NCBI GenBank assembly: GCA_011330645.1
Contig: DRQB01000024.1
Span: forward strand, 1-34,705
Length of the DNA stretch: 34,705 bases
Origin: Campylobacterota bacterium
GTDB lineage: Bacteria; Campylobacterota; Campylobacteria; Campylobacterales; Sulfurovaceae
Direction of reading: 5' to 3'
The notes beneath the pieces were generated by a model. That model ran no database searches. It saw only the letters and a program-made list of their open reading frames with translations, and was not told the origin of the DNA. The position numbers and the translations under genes were made by a program. Every line of letters starts with the position of its first letter. The stretch's first letter is position 1. Shown here piece after piece: positions 17,122 through 26,276 of this stretch.

Positions 17122-18039
17122 TTCAACAGCACACAGTTTTTGATCACTATCAAGCATCTGTGTCATAAGCTTTTTAGAGAAAAATACAAATTTTTCGAAA
17201 AGTGCAGAATGGTATTTATCTTTATGATGTATCATCAAAAAGTCTCTCTTACACTCAAAGTTTTTCACAGCTACTTGAAAAAGTTTTTTCTCTTGCAGTT
17301 CTTTATTCACTGAAATCTTAGAGATACATGTTAAACACTCTCGATTCATCAAAATACTTTTGATAGACTCGGTATGTCCAAGTTCTAAAAATATATTCAA
17401 ATCATCTACTTTCTCTTTGATATAATCTAAAAATACTTCTCTTGTTCCTGAACCCTCTTCTCTGAGTACCCAACGCATAGATGCCAATTCATCAATATAT
17501 GCGGGTGCAGCATTTGCAATATTTTCATTTTCTGTCACAATAAGAAGTTCATCAATCCCAATCTTTTCTTTAATAATATCTGAACCCGATACAAAACCTT
17601 CCACAAAACCAATATCAATACTTCCTTCCTGAATCATATTGGCAATGTCTTGTGTGTTACCTTCTTTTAGTGTAATCTTTACATCAGGATAAGAACTCAT
17701 GTAAGAACAGATAATTGAAGGCATTAAGTAGTCCACAATCGTTGTACTTGCACCGACACGTATCATCCCTTTATTTTCAGAATTTTTAAATTCATACTCT
17801 ATATCAGATAGTTTTTTAAAAATAGGATCTATCTCTTTATGAAAGGCTCGCCCAACTTCATTCAAGACTAATTTTTTATTGATTCTATCAAAAACAGGAC
17901 GTCCCAAAATACTCTCAAGCTCTTTAATAGACATGGAAATAGCAGACTGACTCAAATGCATATCCTTTGCAACATTTGTCAAGTGTCCAGAGGCAACCAC
18001 ATTTAAAAATATTTCCATTTGTCGTAAAGTTAATTTCAT
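17107..18039 (-). CDS. LysR-type transcriptional regulator
   Basis: The 310-residue protein starts MKLTLRQMEIFLNVVASGHL and has the LysR winged helix with AKDMHLSQSAISMSIKELE as the recognition region. An effector-binding domain covers about 90-300 (MIRVGASTTIVDYLMPSIIC, LREEGSGTREVFLDYI). It is transcribed away from a YeiH-type transporter gene, the usual arrangement for a LysR regulator and its target; in enterobacteria the YeiE regulator adjoins yeiH. A sulfur-oxyanion effector is an inference from that parallel. Its 3' end overlaps mobA by 15 nt. Confidence 0.88.
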   Translation of the reverse strand: MKLTLRQMEIFLNVVASGHLTNVAKDMHLSQSAISMSIKELESILGRPVFDRINKKLVLNEVGRAFHKEIDPIFKKLSDIEYEFKNSENKGMIRVGASTTIVDYLMPSIICSYMSSYPDVKITLKEGNTQDIANMIQEGSIDIGFVEGFVSGSDIIKEKIGIDELLIVTENENIANAAPAYIDELASMRWVLREEGSGTREVFLDYIKEKVDDLNIFLELGHTESIKSILMNRECLTCISKISVNKELQEKKLFQVAVKNFECKRDFLMIHHKDKYHSALFEKFVFFSKKLMTQMLDSDQKLCAVELSKE

Positions 18040-18159
18040 TTTTTCTCTTTGTTCATTATTAATGATTATTATAAGTAATTATATTTATTTGGACATTATA
18101 TCAAAATTATAGTATAGTTCCAAAAAAATAATCAAATAATTTGATGTAAAAGGATAAAT
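18040..18159. promoter_or_regulatory. Divergent LysR/YeiH control region
   Basis: This AT-rich 120-bp gap has a TATAGT at 18113-18118 as a possible plus-strand -10 and an AAAGGA ribosome site just before the ATG at 18160. A short inverted repeat, TCAAAT-A-ATTTGA, lies at 18132-18144 between these two elements, where a bound regulator would block or sense transcription. A looser partly symmetric AT block (ATTAATGATT and then AAGTAAT, near 18058-18080) could be a LysR site. Both operator calls are tentative. Confidence 0.45.
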
Positions 18160-19221
18160 ATGGCTTTTTCTCCACAAAATCGTAAAGGTACCCTTAGTGG
18201 TATACTTTTTGTCGCTATTTTTGCAGCTGCTGCAACTTATATTGCTGGTTTAGGTCCCGTGAAAGCACTAGGTCTTTCTCCTCTTGTTATAGGTATCGTT
18301 ATGGGTATCTTTTATGCAAATACCTTGCATAACCAAACTCCTAAAGAGTGGCAAAGTGGTATTACTTTTTCAGGAAAGAAAATCTTACGTTTTGCTATTG
18401 TCGTGTATGGTTTTAGAATTACCTTTCAACAAATTGCCGAAGTAGGGATGGAGGGATTCCTAGTCTCTCTTATTATGCTTAGTTCTACACTGATACTTGG
18501 TTCATGGCTTGGACATAAAGTTTTTGGTATGGAAAAAGATACTTCTATTTTGACTGCTTCTGGTGCAGCTGTATGTGGTGCAGCTGCTGTACTGGCAACA
18601 GAACCTGTACTCAAAGCGGAAGAGTACAAAACAGCTATCGCAGTATCAATGGTTGTACTTTTTGGAACCATCTCTATGTTCCTCTACCCTGTACTTTACA
18701 CCACCATTATTGAACATGCAACAGGATTTTTACATATGGATCCACGTACATTTGGTATCTATGTAGGGGGCACTATTCATGAAGTTGCTCAAGTAGTAGC
18801 AGTACCTGCATCCGTGCCAGGAAGTCCTAAAGAGATGGCAGATGCCGCAGTGATAGTAAAAATGACACGTGTGATTATGATAGCACCAATGCTTATCATC
18901 CTTGGTCTTTACCTCGCTTGGGCAGCCAAAAGAGAAGGTGGAGAAAGAAATGAAAAAACAAAACTTGTTATCCCTTGGTTTGCAGTATACTTCATCATGG
19001 TGGCAGGATTTAACTCATTTCACCTTATCCCACAAAATATTGTAGATATGATTAATGAAGTAGATACCTTCTTGCTGACTATGGCAATGACTGCACTGGG
19101 TATGGGAACTATCTTTGCCAAGTTCAAAGGTTTAGGACTCGCTCCTGTCTATACTGCTACAGGAATGTTTGTCTGGCTAGTGATTGGTGGTTTTGTTGTT
19201 ACAAAACTTATTTGTATGTAA
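18160..19221 (+). CDS. YeiH/UPF0324-type putative sulfate exporter
   Basis: The 353-residue protein is almost wholly hydrophobic, with about ten membrane helices. Motifs match the UPF0324/YeiH family: LGLSPLVIGIVMGIFYAN, GKKILRFAIVVYGFRITF, LTASGAAVCGAAAVLATEPV and GIYVGGTIHEVAQVVAV. Members are predicted to export sulfate or related sulfur anions; biochemical proof is limited. Divergence from a LysR regulator supports regulated expression. In a sulfur-oxidising bacterium export of sulfate or sulfite would make sense, but this is inference. Confidence 0.85.
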   Translation: MAFSPQNRKGTLSGILFVAIFAAAATYIAGLGPVKALGLSPLVIGIVMGIFYANTLHNQTPKEWQSGITFSGKKILRFAIVVYGFRITFQQIAEVGMEGFLVSLIMLSSTLILGSWLGHKVFGMEKDTSILTASGAAVCGAAAVLATEPVLKAEEYKTAIAVSMVVLFGTISMFLYPVLYTTIIEHATGFLHMDPRTFGIYVGGTIHEVAQVVAVPASVPGSPKEMADAAVIVKMTRVIMIAPMLIILGLYLAWAAKREGGERNEKTKLVIPWFAVYFIMVAGFNSFHLIPQNIVDMINEVDTFLLTMAMTALGMGTIFAKFKGLGLAPVYTATGMFVWLVIGGFVVTKLICM

Positions 19222-19229
19222 CACCATTT

Positions 19230-19252
19230 GTAAGTAGGCAGAGCCTACTTAC
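19230..19252. terminator. Perfect 10-bp hairpin between convergent yeiH-like and comM genes
   Basis: GTAAGTAGGC, loop AGA, then GCCTACTTAC. The hairpin follows the transporter stop by 8 bp and contains the stop codon of the convergent ComM-like gene. Neither side has a clear T-run, so it may act as an mRNA 3'-end stabiliser or a factor-assisted stop rather than a textbook terminator. Confidence 0.55.
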
Positions 19253-20846
19253 GCCTTCTATAACTCAACGCTTCAAGTACATCTTTTTTCTCTATCATTT
19301 CATGTTCGTTCAAATCAGCAACAGTACGTCCTATTTTTTTCACAGAAGCAATACTTCTATGTGAAAGCCCAAACTTCGTGATGGCACTTTCTAATATCTT
19401 CTGTGCTTCCTCACTTAAGTGACAATATTGTTCTATTTCATCTTCATTTAATTTACCATTAAGTCGTACTTGATGACGCTTCTTTTGCATAGAGAATGCT
19501 TTGATTACGGACTGATGCATTGCCTGAGAACTCACATCACTCTTATCCTCTGAGCTTACCTCTTGCATCACTACAAATAAATCAATGCGATCCAAAAAAG
19601 GGTCAGAAAGCTTATTGGCATAGCGTTTAATCTCTGTTTCAGAACAACGACATGATTTGCTTTTAGAAAGTAAATTTCCACAAGGACAAGGGTTTTGCGC
19701 TGCAATAAACATGATGTCAGCTTCATATTCTATTTTGGCATTCACCCGTGCAATATGTACTTTTTTATCTTGCAAAGGTTCTCTCATCGCCTCTAGGACT
19801 TGCTTTGAAAAATGAGGAATTTCATCAAAGAAAAGGATACCTTTTGAGGCAAGTGCCACCTCACCTATTTTTGCCTGACCACTCCCTCCCCCAAAAATAG
19901 AAGCAGAAGTTGCCGTATGATGGGGTGCCCTCATCGGACGTATAGCTTTAAAATTCGGTATTTGTCCATCTAAAAACTGATGTTTTGCTATGGAGAGTAG
20001 TTCTTCTTCTTGCATAGGGGGAAGTATATTTTTAATACGCTTGGCTATCATACTCTTACCACATCCTGGATTGCCCTCCATAAAGAGGTTATGCATACCA
20101 GCTGCAGCGATGAGTGCCGCACGCTTAGCTACCATCTGCCCTTTTACCTCTTTAAAATCACTCTCATAATTTTCTTCATAATAGTATGGTATTCCCTCCA
20201 AAGTAAAAGTTTTTGCATCATATTTAAATTTTTTCACATTTGCTTTAAAGTCACCTTTTCCTAAAAGAACGATGGCGTCATTCAATGTTTCAACTGCGAT
20301 AAAATCTACCCCGGAGATATGACTCAAGTAAGCAATGGACTCCTGAGGGACTATGGCTCTTTGAATCAGCCCTTGTTCCTTCAGTGAAAGGATGATAGGG
20401 AAAAGCATAGATGAACTTTTTACCCTCCCATCAAGCCCAAGTTCACCAAATACAAAAAGTCCCTCTTCATCAAAACTTTTTTTATTCAGTGCTACAAGTA
20501 ATGCTAAAGATAGGTCAAAATGTGTTCCATTTTTTTTAATATCGCTGGGGCTCAAATTAACCGTGATTTTCAGTGGAGGAAATACAAATTCATTCACTAG
20601 TAAAGCAGACTTTACTCTTTCCTTTGCCTCTTGTATATCTGAAGAGACTAGGCCAACTACTGCAAAACCAGGAAGACCCTTAGTAAAGGTTGCCTCAACC
20701 TCAATCACTTTTGCATTTACTCCTTCTAAAGTTGCACAAGTGAGTCTGTTGACGATGGCTTCTTTTTTTATTTTTTGTTTTACTCTTATTTTATTTTTAC
20801 AATTTACTTCTTTGGGTGGTGTACCACTATCTATTTTTACATTCAT
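19245..20846 (-). CDS. comM: YifB/ComM-like Mg-chelatase-type AAA+ ATPase
   Basis: ComM is a branch-migration helicase that helps integrate incoming DNA during natural transformation. From ATG 20846 the protein has 533 residues. It has the N-terminal domain (VIEVEATFTKGLPGFAVVGL and ITVNLSPSDIKKNGTHFDLS), Walker A GNPGCGKS, Walker B GILFFDEIPHF and the NPCPCG...CRCSE zinc-like segment. The C-terminal lid ends ALSYRR. The family normally starts about 30 residues later, near NRLTCATLEG, where no ATG, GTG or TTG is available. The Lys-rich upstream stretch may thus be a real extension, or the start is non-standard. The longest reading begins at TTG 20864. Confidence 0.85.
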   Translation of the reverse strand: MNVKIDSGTPPKEVNCKNKIRVKQKIKKEAIVNRLTCATLEGVNAKVIEVEATFTKGLPGFAVVGLVSSDIQEAKERVKSALLVNEFVFPPLKITVNLSPSDIKKNGTHFDLSLALLVALNKKSFDEEGLFVFGELGLDGRVKSSSMLFPIILSLKEQGLIQRAIVPQESIAYLSHISGVDFIAVETLNDAIVLLGKGDFKANVKKFKYDAKTFTLEGIPYYYEENYESDFKEVKGQMVAKRAALIAAAGMHNLFMEGNPGCGKSMIAKRIKNILPPMQEEELLSIAKHQFLDGQIPNFKAIRPMRAPHHTATSASIFGGGSGQAKIGEVALASKGILFFDEIPHFSKQVLEAMREPLQDKKVHIARVNAKIEYEADIMFIAAQNPCPCGNLLSKSKSCRCSETEIKRYANKLSDPFLDRIDLFVVMQEVSSEDKSDVSSQAMHQSVIKAFSMQKKRHQVRLNGKLNEDEIEQYCHLSEEAQKILESAITKFGLSHRSIASVKKIGRTVADLNEHEMIEKKDVLEALSYRRRK

Positions 20847-20900
20847 AACAACATCATGCCACAAATATAAAAAACAAGTGAAAAATATGTCAAATTGTCA

Positions 20901-20928
20901 TATAATTGAAAATAGACTAGGAAAAGGA
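20901..20928 (+). promoter_or_regulatory. Promoter -10 and ribosome site of gdhA
   Basis: TATAAT at 20901-20906 and AAAAGGA at 20922-20928 precede the gdhA ATG at 20934. The gap to the divergent comM start is under 90 bp, so both promoters share it. No clear -35 is seen. Confidence 0.6.
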
Positions 20929-20933
20929 CACTT

Positions 20934-22286
20934 ATGAACTATATAGATTTAGCGATGAAACGTGCAAAAGAAAGTAACTGTGAAAGTGATGTGAACTTCT
21001 TTCAAGCACTTAAAGAGGTACTCGTATCTATACAACCTTTAATGGATAAACATCCAGAATATCAAACACATAATATCATCGAACGTATGATTGCACCCAA
21101 TAGATCTATATATTTTAAAATAGAATGGCTAGATGACCATAATAACATACATGTAAACAATGGTTATAGAATCCAATTTAATAATGCGCTGGGTCCCTAT
21201 AAGGGAGGTGTACGATTTCACCCCTCTGTCAACCCTGACATCTTAAAATTTCTTGCTTTTGAACAGATATTTAAAAATGCCATTACAGGACTTCACATAG
21301 GCGGTGCAAAAGGTGGTGCAGATTTTGATCCCAAAGGCAAAAGCGATAAAGAAATCATGAAATTCTGTCAAGCTTTTATGACAGCATTTTATAACAGTAT
21401 TGGATCGGATATTGATATATTGGGTGGTGATATCGGTGTAGGTGCAAGAGAGGTAGGCTATCTCTTTGGTCAATACAAACAACTGACCAACACCTATGAC
21501 AGTATCATTACTTCCAAACCACTGGCATTAGGTGGTAGTTTAGGTCGTACACAGGCGACAGGCTATGGTCTCATCTATTTCACACAAAAACTTCTTGAAG
21601 ATTTAGACCAAACCCTAAAAGGTAAGATATGTACCATCTCTGGTTCAGGTAATGTTGCCATTCATGCCATAGAAAAACTTTATGACATTGGTGCTGTACC
21701 TGTGACATGTTCTGATTCAAGGGGAGCAATTTATGATCGTAATGGTATTGATCTTGAACTTCTCAAAAAAATAAAACTAGAAAGACGTGCTTCCTTAGAA
21801 TACTATGCTAATGAAAAAAAGAACGCTATTTATGTAAAAAAAGAAAAATATATAGGAGGAAGTTCATATGTTTGGGACATACCTTGTTATGCTGCTTTTC
21901 CTTGTGCCACACAAAATGAACTTGGTGCTACCTGTGCACAAAAGCTCATAGACAATGATGTCAAAATTATTGCAGAAGGGGCAAACATGCCTACTTCTTC
22001 TGAAGCCTTAGAAATCTTTCAAAAACATAATATCATTTTTGCACCAGCAAAAGCAGCCAATGCAGGGGGTGTTGCTGTCTCTGTTTTAGAGATGAGTCAA
22101 AACTCTTCACTTAATTATCTTTCTTTTGGAGAGGTAGATGAGAGACTTAAAAAGATTATGTCAAATATCTATCTTCATATCAAAGAAGTATGTGATGAAT
22201 ATGATTTAGATATGGATCTTGTATCTGGTGCCAATATATTAGGCTTCAAACGTGTAGCAGATGCAATGATAATGCACGGAGTATAA
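20934..22286 (+). CDS. gdhA: Glutamate dehydrogenase, probably NADP-dependent
   Basis: The enzyme reversibly aminates 2-oxoglutarate to glutamate. The 450-residue length is that of the hexameric (about 50 kDa) type. The catalytic-lysine motif is GGAKGGADFDPKGKSD, with Lys126. The substrate site includes GPYKGGVRFHPSVN near 88-100. The dinucleotide domain starts after PLALGGSLGRTQATGYG, with the SGSGNVAIHA glycine loop near 236-245. The ending GFKRVADAMIMHGV is typical. NADP preference is inferred from similarity to the assimilatory type. It is a single-gene unit, with the convergent def gene 16 bp away. Confidence 0.93.
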   Translation: MNYIDLAMKRAKESNCESDVNFFQALKEVLVSIQPLMDKHPEYQTHNIIERMIAPNRSIYFKIEWLDDHNNIHVNNGYRIQFNNALGPYKGGVRFHPSVNPDILKFLAFEQIFKNAITGLHIGGAKGGADFDPKGKSDKEIMKFCQAFMTAFYNSIGSDIDILGGDIGVGAREVGYLFGQYKQLTNTYDSIITSKPLALGGSLGRTQATGYGLIYFTQKLLEDLDQTLKGKICTISGSGNVAIHAIEKLYDIGAVPVTCSDSRGAIYDRNGIDLELLKKIKLERRASLEYYANEKKNAIYVKKEKYIGGSSYVWDIPCYAAFPCATQNELGATCAQKLIDNDVKIIAEGANMPTSSEALEIFQKHNIIFAPAKAANAGGVAVSVLEMSQNSSLNYLSFGEVDERLKKIMSNIYLHIKEVCDEYDLDMDLVSGANILGFKRVADAMIMHGV

Positions 22287-22302
22287 CCTTATCATATGAG
22301 TG

Positions 22303-22827
22303 CTATGCCTCTTTCAAGCGTTTTGCCCACTCTTTTTCAAACTTTTTACGCTTCAGAAAGGAAAGTTTTTCTATAAACACTTTCCCATCTAAGTGATCCA
22401 TCTCATGTTGCATGGCTACAGCTAAAAAATCATCATCTTCAATTGTATGAGGATTACCTTCTCTATCATAATATTGTACTTTCACATGCTTGGCACGCTC
22501 AACATCTTCATAATACCCTGGTACAGAAAGACACCCTTCTTGGAATTTTTCTCTACCATCTGCTTCTAGTATCACAGGATTGATCATCTCTAAGGTATTT
22601 TCCTTAGGCTGATCACCTTCGCCTTCTGCATTTTCTTGCGGAATATTGATAATCAATGCTCTAATATCTACTCCCACTTGAATGGCTGCCAGTCCCACAC
22701 CGTTTTTTGCACGCATAGTATCATACATGTCGTCCAGTAAGGTATGTAGCTCTGCATCAAAAGAGACAACTTCTTTTGATACAAGTTTGAGTCTTTTATC
22801 CGGATATACAACAATTTCTCTAACCAT
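22303..22827 (-). CDS. def: Peptide deformylase
   Basis: It removes the formyl group from the N-terminal Met of new proteins, using a bound metal. All three motifs are present: GVGLAAIQ at 43-50, EGCLS with Cys99, and QHEMDHLDG with His141, Glu142 and His145. The 174-residue length is typical. A charged insert (ENAEGEGDQPKENT) at about 65-79 is longer than in E. coli but common in Campylobacterota. It follows clpP by 8 bp and is probably co-transcribed with it. Confidence 0.95.
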   Translation of the reverse strand: MVREIVVYPDKRLKLVSKEVVSFDAELHTLLDDMYDTMRAKNGVGLAAIQVGVDIRALIINIPQENAEGEGDQPKENTLEMINPVILEADGREKFQEGCLSVPGYYEDVERAKHVKVQYYDREGNPHTIEDDDFLAVAMQHEMDHLDGKVFIEKLSFLKRKKFEKEWAKRLKEA

Positions 22828-22835
22828 TTTTTAAC

Positions 22836-23423
22836 CTATGCAAAACTTTTTTCTAACACTTTATCGATGAGCCCATACTCAACCGCTTCTTTTGAAGACA
22901 TAAAGTTATCACGCTCTGTATCTTTTTCGATTTGCTTAGGTTTTTTACCTGTTTTTTCTGCAAGTATTTGATTAAGTGTATCCTTCAAACGCTGTATCTC
23001 CTGCGCTTGTATCTGGATATCTGTTGACTGTCCTTGTGCACCACCTGAAGGCTGGTGAATCATAATACGCGCATGAGGAAGTGCATAACGTTTACCCGGT
23101 GTACCACAGGCAAGTAAAAATGCACCCATAGAAGCTGCTTGCCCCATACAGATAGTAACGATGTCTGGTTTAATATAATTCATTGTATCAAACATACTAA
23201 GTCCCGATGTAATCACACCCCCTGGAGAGTTAATGTAAAAATAGATATCTTTATCTGGGTCTTGTGCTTCAAGAAAAAGAAGCTGTGCAACAATCGTAGA
23301 TGCTACTTGGTCATTCACCTCACCACTCAACATGATAATACGATCTTTTAATAAACGTGAATAAATATCGTAAGATCTCTCGCCTCTACCGGTCTGCTCT
23401 ACAACGTATGGGATATAACTCAT
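22836..23423 (-). CDS. clpP: ATP-dependent Clp protease proteolytic subunit
   Basis: ClpP forms the barrel-shaped serine protease that works with ClpX or ClpA. The 195-residue protein has the full triad: Ser98 in GQAASMGAFLLA, His123 in MIHQPSGGAQGQ and Asp172 in ERDNFMS. The N-terminus MSYIPYVVEQTGRGERSYDI is the usual processed loop. It lies between tig and def, the conserved folding and maturation cluster. An A-rich region with TATATATT lies upstream and may give it its own promoter in addition to read-through from tig. Confidence 0.96.
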   Translation of the reverse strand: MSYIPYVVEQTGRGERSYDIYSRLLKDRIIMLSGEVNDQVASTIVAQLLFLEAQDPDKDIYFYINSPGGVITSGLSMFDTMNYIKPDIVTICMGQAASMGAFLLACGTPGKRYALPHARIMIHQPSGGAQGQSTDIQIQAQEIQRLKDTLNQILAEKTGKKPKQIEKDTERDNFMSSKEAVEYGLIDKVLEKSFA

Positions 23424-23521
23424 AATCTGCCTTTGTTAATATATATGTAAATGGATTATTTGACCAAAGGAAATACCTTTAGGTGAAATCAACTCAAATA
23501 TACATTAAAATGGTTAATAGA

Positions 23522-23547
23522 TAGGGTGCATGAACAAATGCACCCTA
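23522..23547. terminator. Hairpin after tig, in the tig-clpP gap
   Basis: A perfect 10-bp stem (TAGGGTGCAT / ATGCACCCTA, loop GAACAA) starts 5 bp after the tig stop as read on the minus strand. The sequence after it on that strand has scattered T residues but no long T-run, so it may only partly reduce read-through into clpP. The rest of the 128-bp gap (23424-23551) holds the clpP leader and no gene. Confidence 0.55.
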
Positions 23548-23551
23548 CATT

Positions 23552-24841
23552 TTATTTGTCTAAACCTAACATTTTACCAAAGAGTTTATCTTCAATCATT
23601 CCCATTTTTACAGCAGGAAGGAGATTGTTCTCTTCGTAGTACTTAATGACTTGTTGTGGGTCTTGACCAGACATCATTGCCTCGTAGTAAATCGCTTGAG
23701 ATACCTCTTGATCGTCTACTGTGATATTTTCTTCTTTTGCCAATGCATCCACAATAAATGTTGCTTTTACTGAAGCTGTTGCATCTTCTCTTACTGAGTC
23801 ACGTAGTTCATTGATTTTCTTTTCGTTGTCTTTGTATTCAGCAAGTTCATCTTCACTCATTTCTTGGGCTTTCGCATTGATTTTAGCATCAATCTCCTGC
23901 TCAACGATGTTATTAGGAAGTGCAAAATCAAACTTCTTCACCAATGCTTCAACAAGTTTAGGTTTAATCTCTTCGTTGTACACTTTAGAAAGTGCCGCTG
24001 TTTCTACCTGTGCTTCTACTTTTTCAGTAAGCTCTTTAAGTGTTGCTTTTTCATCATTAAGTAGTTTTTGTGCCAAAGCATCATCTATCTCAGCTGCTTT
24101 TTGCTCTTGGATTTCATGGAGTTTTACTTTAAATGTTGCTTCTTTTCCTGCAAGTTCAGCTGCCTGATACTCTTTTGGAAAGTTCACCACTACATCTTTT
24201 TCTTCTTCATACTTCATACCAATAATTTGTTCTTCAAATCCAGGGATGAACTGACCAGAACCGATTTTAAGATTGAATTTCTCAGCTTTACCACCATCAA
24301 ATGCAACACCATCTACAAAACCTTCAAAATCAATCACAGTCATATCGCCATCTTTAACAGCTCTTTTTCTAGCAATTTTCTCAAATGGTGCTTGTTCTTC
24401 TGCCATCTCTTTAAGTTTAGCATCTACATCTTTTTTTGCTGCTTTTGGCTTTTTAAACGAAGGTACAGCATCCATGTAACCTTTTGTGTCTATATTAGGT
24501 CTTGTAGAGATTTCTACTTCAACTTCAATACCCTTGTCTGTTTTTTCATATTTTTTAAATCCTGGTTGCCCAAGCATATCCGCTGCAGATATCTTAGCTT
24601 CTGCAAGACCTGCATCGATAAGCTCTCTAAGCGCTTCTCCTTCTGCATCCTGTGCAAGTTTTTCACCATGCATTTGTTTAACCACTGCAACAGGTACCTT
24701 TCCTGCTCTAAAACCATCTACTTTTATCTCTTTAGCTGCTTGTTTTGCCAATTTTTCAATATTCGCATCAATTGCGTCGCTATCTAGTACACCACTCACG
24801 ATGATATTTGCATCATCTACTTTCTTTACTGTAACTTTCAC
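23552..24841 (-). CDS. tig: Trigger factor (ribosome-bound chaperone)
   Basis: Trigger factor binds ribosomal protein L23 and shields nascent chains. The 429-residue protein has the N-terminal ribosome-binding domain with signature GFRAGKVP near 44-51. A central FKBP-type domain follows (GDMTVIDFEGFVDG, KIGSGQFIPGFEEQIIGM, about 155-240), then a helical C-terminal domain. Translation starts at a GTG at 24841, with AAAGGAT just upstream. It is the first gene of tig-clpP-def and diverges from the histidine kinase gene. Confidence 0.95.
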   Translation of the reverse strand: MKVTVKKVDDANIIVSGVLDSDAIDANIEKLAKQAAKEIKVDGFRAGKVPVAVVKQMHGEKLAQDAEGEALRELIDAGLAEAKISAADMLGQPGFKKYEKTDKGIEVEVEISTRPNIDTKGYMDAVPSFKKPKAAKKDVDAKLKEMAEEQAPFEKIARKRAVKDGDMTVIDFEGFVDGVAFDGGKAEKFNLKIGSGQFIPGFEEQIIGMKYEEEKDVVVNFPKEYQAAELAGKEATFKVKLHEIQEQKAAEIDDALAQKLLNDEKATLKELTEKVEAQVETAALSKVYNEEIKPKLVEALVKKFDFALPNNIVEQEIDAKINAKAQEMSEDELAEYKDNEKKINELRDSVREDATASVKATFIVDALAKEENITVDDQEVSQAIYYEAMMSGQDPQQVIKYYEENNLLPAVKMGMIEDKLFGKMLGLDK

Positions 24842-24952
24842 TACAATCCTTTGTATATGTTTATAATCTCGTGATTTTAGCGAAATTTTGATAAAAAGGG
24901 TATTTTATAGTAGTATAAAGATATCTTTCATCTTAAAGGAGTGATAAAAACT

Positions 24953-26269
24953 ATGTCATTTTTAGATAATTTTTTAACTTCTGGGCACTATTTTGATGAA
25001 AAAGAAAATTTAGCTAAATTTCGCTTCTCTTTACTTAATTCACTTTTACTTATTGCCACATTTTTCACCGTTATAAACTGTGTAGCATCTATTTTTAACT
25101 TTATCACATTTACAAACTTATATGAAAAACTTTTATTTGTTTATGTTCTTATTAATATTTTTTCCATTTATCTTTTAAGAAAAGATAAAAATATGTATTT
25201 CCTTACTGTCAATATTATTCTTATCAGTTCTCTTTTTATTTTTTATGCTGCACTGATTACTGCTCCTACCGATGAATTTAGACTGATTTGGTTTTTTCTT
25301 GTATTATTTACAAGTTTTTTACTTCTAGGGAAAAAATATAGTTTGTTGCTCATGCTCTTTATGCTTTCAAGTATTTTTGCTACCAACTTTTTTATAATGG
25401 ATCTGGGGTATTCACGATTGGCACTTTTTACATTTTTTAATTCTTTTATTATTTTCACCGCCTTTGCCTATTTCTTTTTAGACAAAATAGAGAAAGATGC
25501 TCTAGAATTCCATAAACTCAATACGAGACTCAAAGACAAAGTTTCTATGGAAGTTCAACAACGCCAGGTACAGGAAAAAATGCTTTTACAACAATCTCGC
25601 CTCGCAGGTATGGGAGAGATGATGGATTCCATCGCCCACCAGTGGCGACAACCTCTTATGAACATCAATGCCATCTTGATGAATATGGAAAGAGGTATAG
25701 AAACAAAAGCACATCCAAAAGCCTATCTTGAAAAAAAAATGGATGAAGTGATTACTCTCACCACACATATGTCCCAAACCATTGAAGATTTTAGATCACT
25801 TCTCAAAACTGAAAAACAAAAAACACATTTTTTCATTGACAAATCTATTGACAGTGTACTCGAACTTTATGAAGCTTCTCTAAAAAATATTGAAGTCCAT
25901 GTAATCCCTACAAAAGGTAAAACTTTTTATGGGTACAACAATGAGTTTATCCAAGTCATTATGATATTACTACATAATGCTATTGATATTTTGCATGTAC
26001 GTAATATTAAAGAAAAACGTATTTTTATCACGGTTTCTGTAGATGACAATCATCTTTCTTTGTATATTGAGGATAATGCAAAAGGTATAAGTAAAAAAGT
26101 CATACATAAAATTTTTGACCCCTACTTTACCACCAAGCAAGTTACAGGAGGTACAGGACTGGGACTTTATATTGCTAAAATTATTATAGAACAAAACATG
26201 CAAGGAACCCTCACTGTAACCAATACGAACAAAGGTGCCAAATTTCATATATCTCTGCCAAATGGATAG
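24953..26269 (+). CDS. Membrane-bound sensor histidine kinase
   Basis: From ATG 24953 the protein has 438 residues. AAAGGAG at 24935-24941 is the ribosome site, so the in-frame GTG at 24941 is rejected. Six hydrophobic segments fill about residues 25-176, with hardly any periplasmic loop, so it may sense something in or at the membrane. A coiled linker follows. The H box is MGEMMDSIAHQWRQPLMN with phospho-acceptor His229, the AHQWRQP type common in Campylobacterota. The N box is LLHNAIDIL; the G1 box reads EDNAKGI instead of DNGxG. FDPYFTTK and GGTGLGLYIAK complete the ATP site. It is followed after 67 bp by its likely partner regulator. Confidence 0.88.
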   Translation: MSFLDNFLTSGHYFDEKENLAKFRFSLLNSLLLIATFFTVINCVASIFNFITFTNLYEKLLFVYVLINIFSIYLLRKDKNMYFLTVNIILISSLFIFYAALITAPTDEFRLIWFFLVLFTSFLLLGKKYSLLLMLFMLSSIFATNFFIMDLGYSRLALFTFFNSFIIFTAFAYFFLDKIEKDALEFHKLNTRLKDKVSMEVQQRQVQEKMLLQQSRLAGMGEMMDSIAHQWRQPLMNINAILMNMERGIETKAHPKAYLEKKMDEVITLTTHMSQTIEDFRSLLKTEKQKTHFFIDKSIDSVLELYEASLKNIEVHVIPTKGKTFYGYNNEFIQVIMILLHNAIDILHVRNIKEKRIFITVSVDDNHLSLYIEDNAKGISKKVIHKIFDPYFTTKQVTGGTGLGLYIAKIIIEQNMQGTLTVTNTNKGAKFHISLPNG

Positions 26270-26276
26270 TTTTACG

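Noticed and set aside
24068..24787. A 239-codon open frame on the plus strand opposite tig
   Set aside because: The peptide is Phe/Cys/Lys-rich without domain signals and is wholly antisense to a certain tig gene; it reflects codon bias.
24941..24952. GTG at 24941 as the histidine kinase start
   Set aside because: That GTG is part of the AAAGGAG ribosome site serving ATG 24953.
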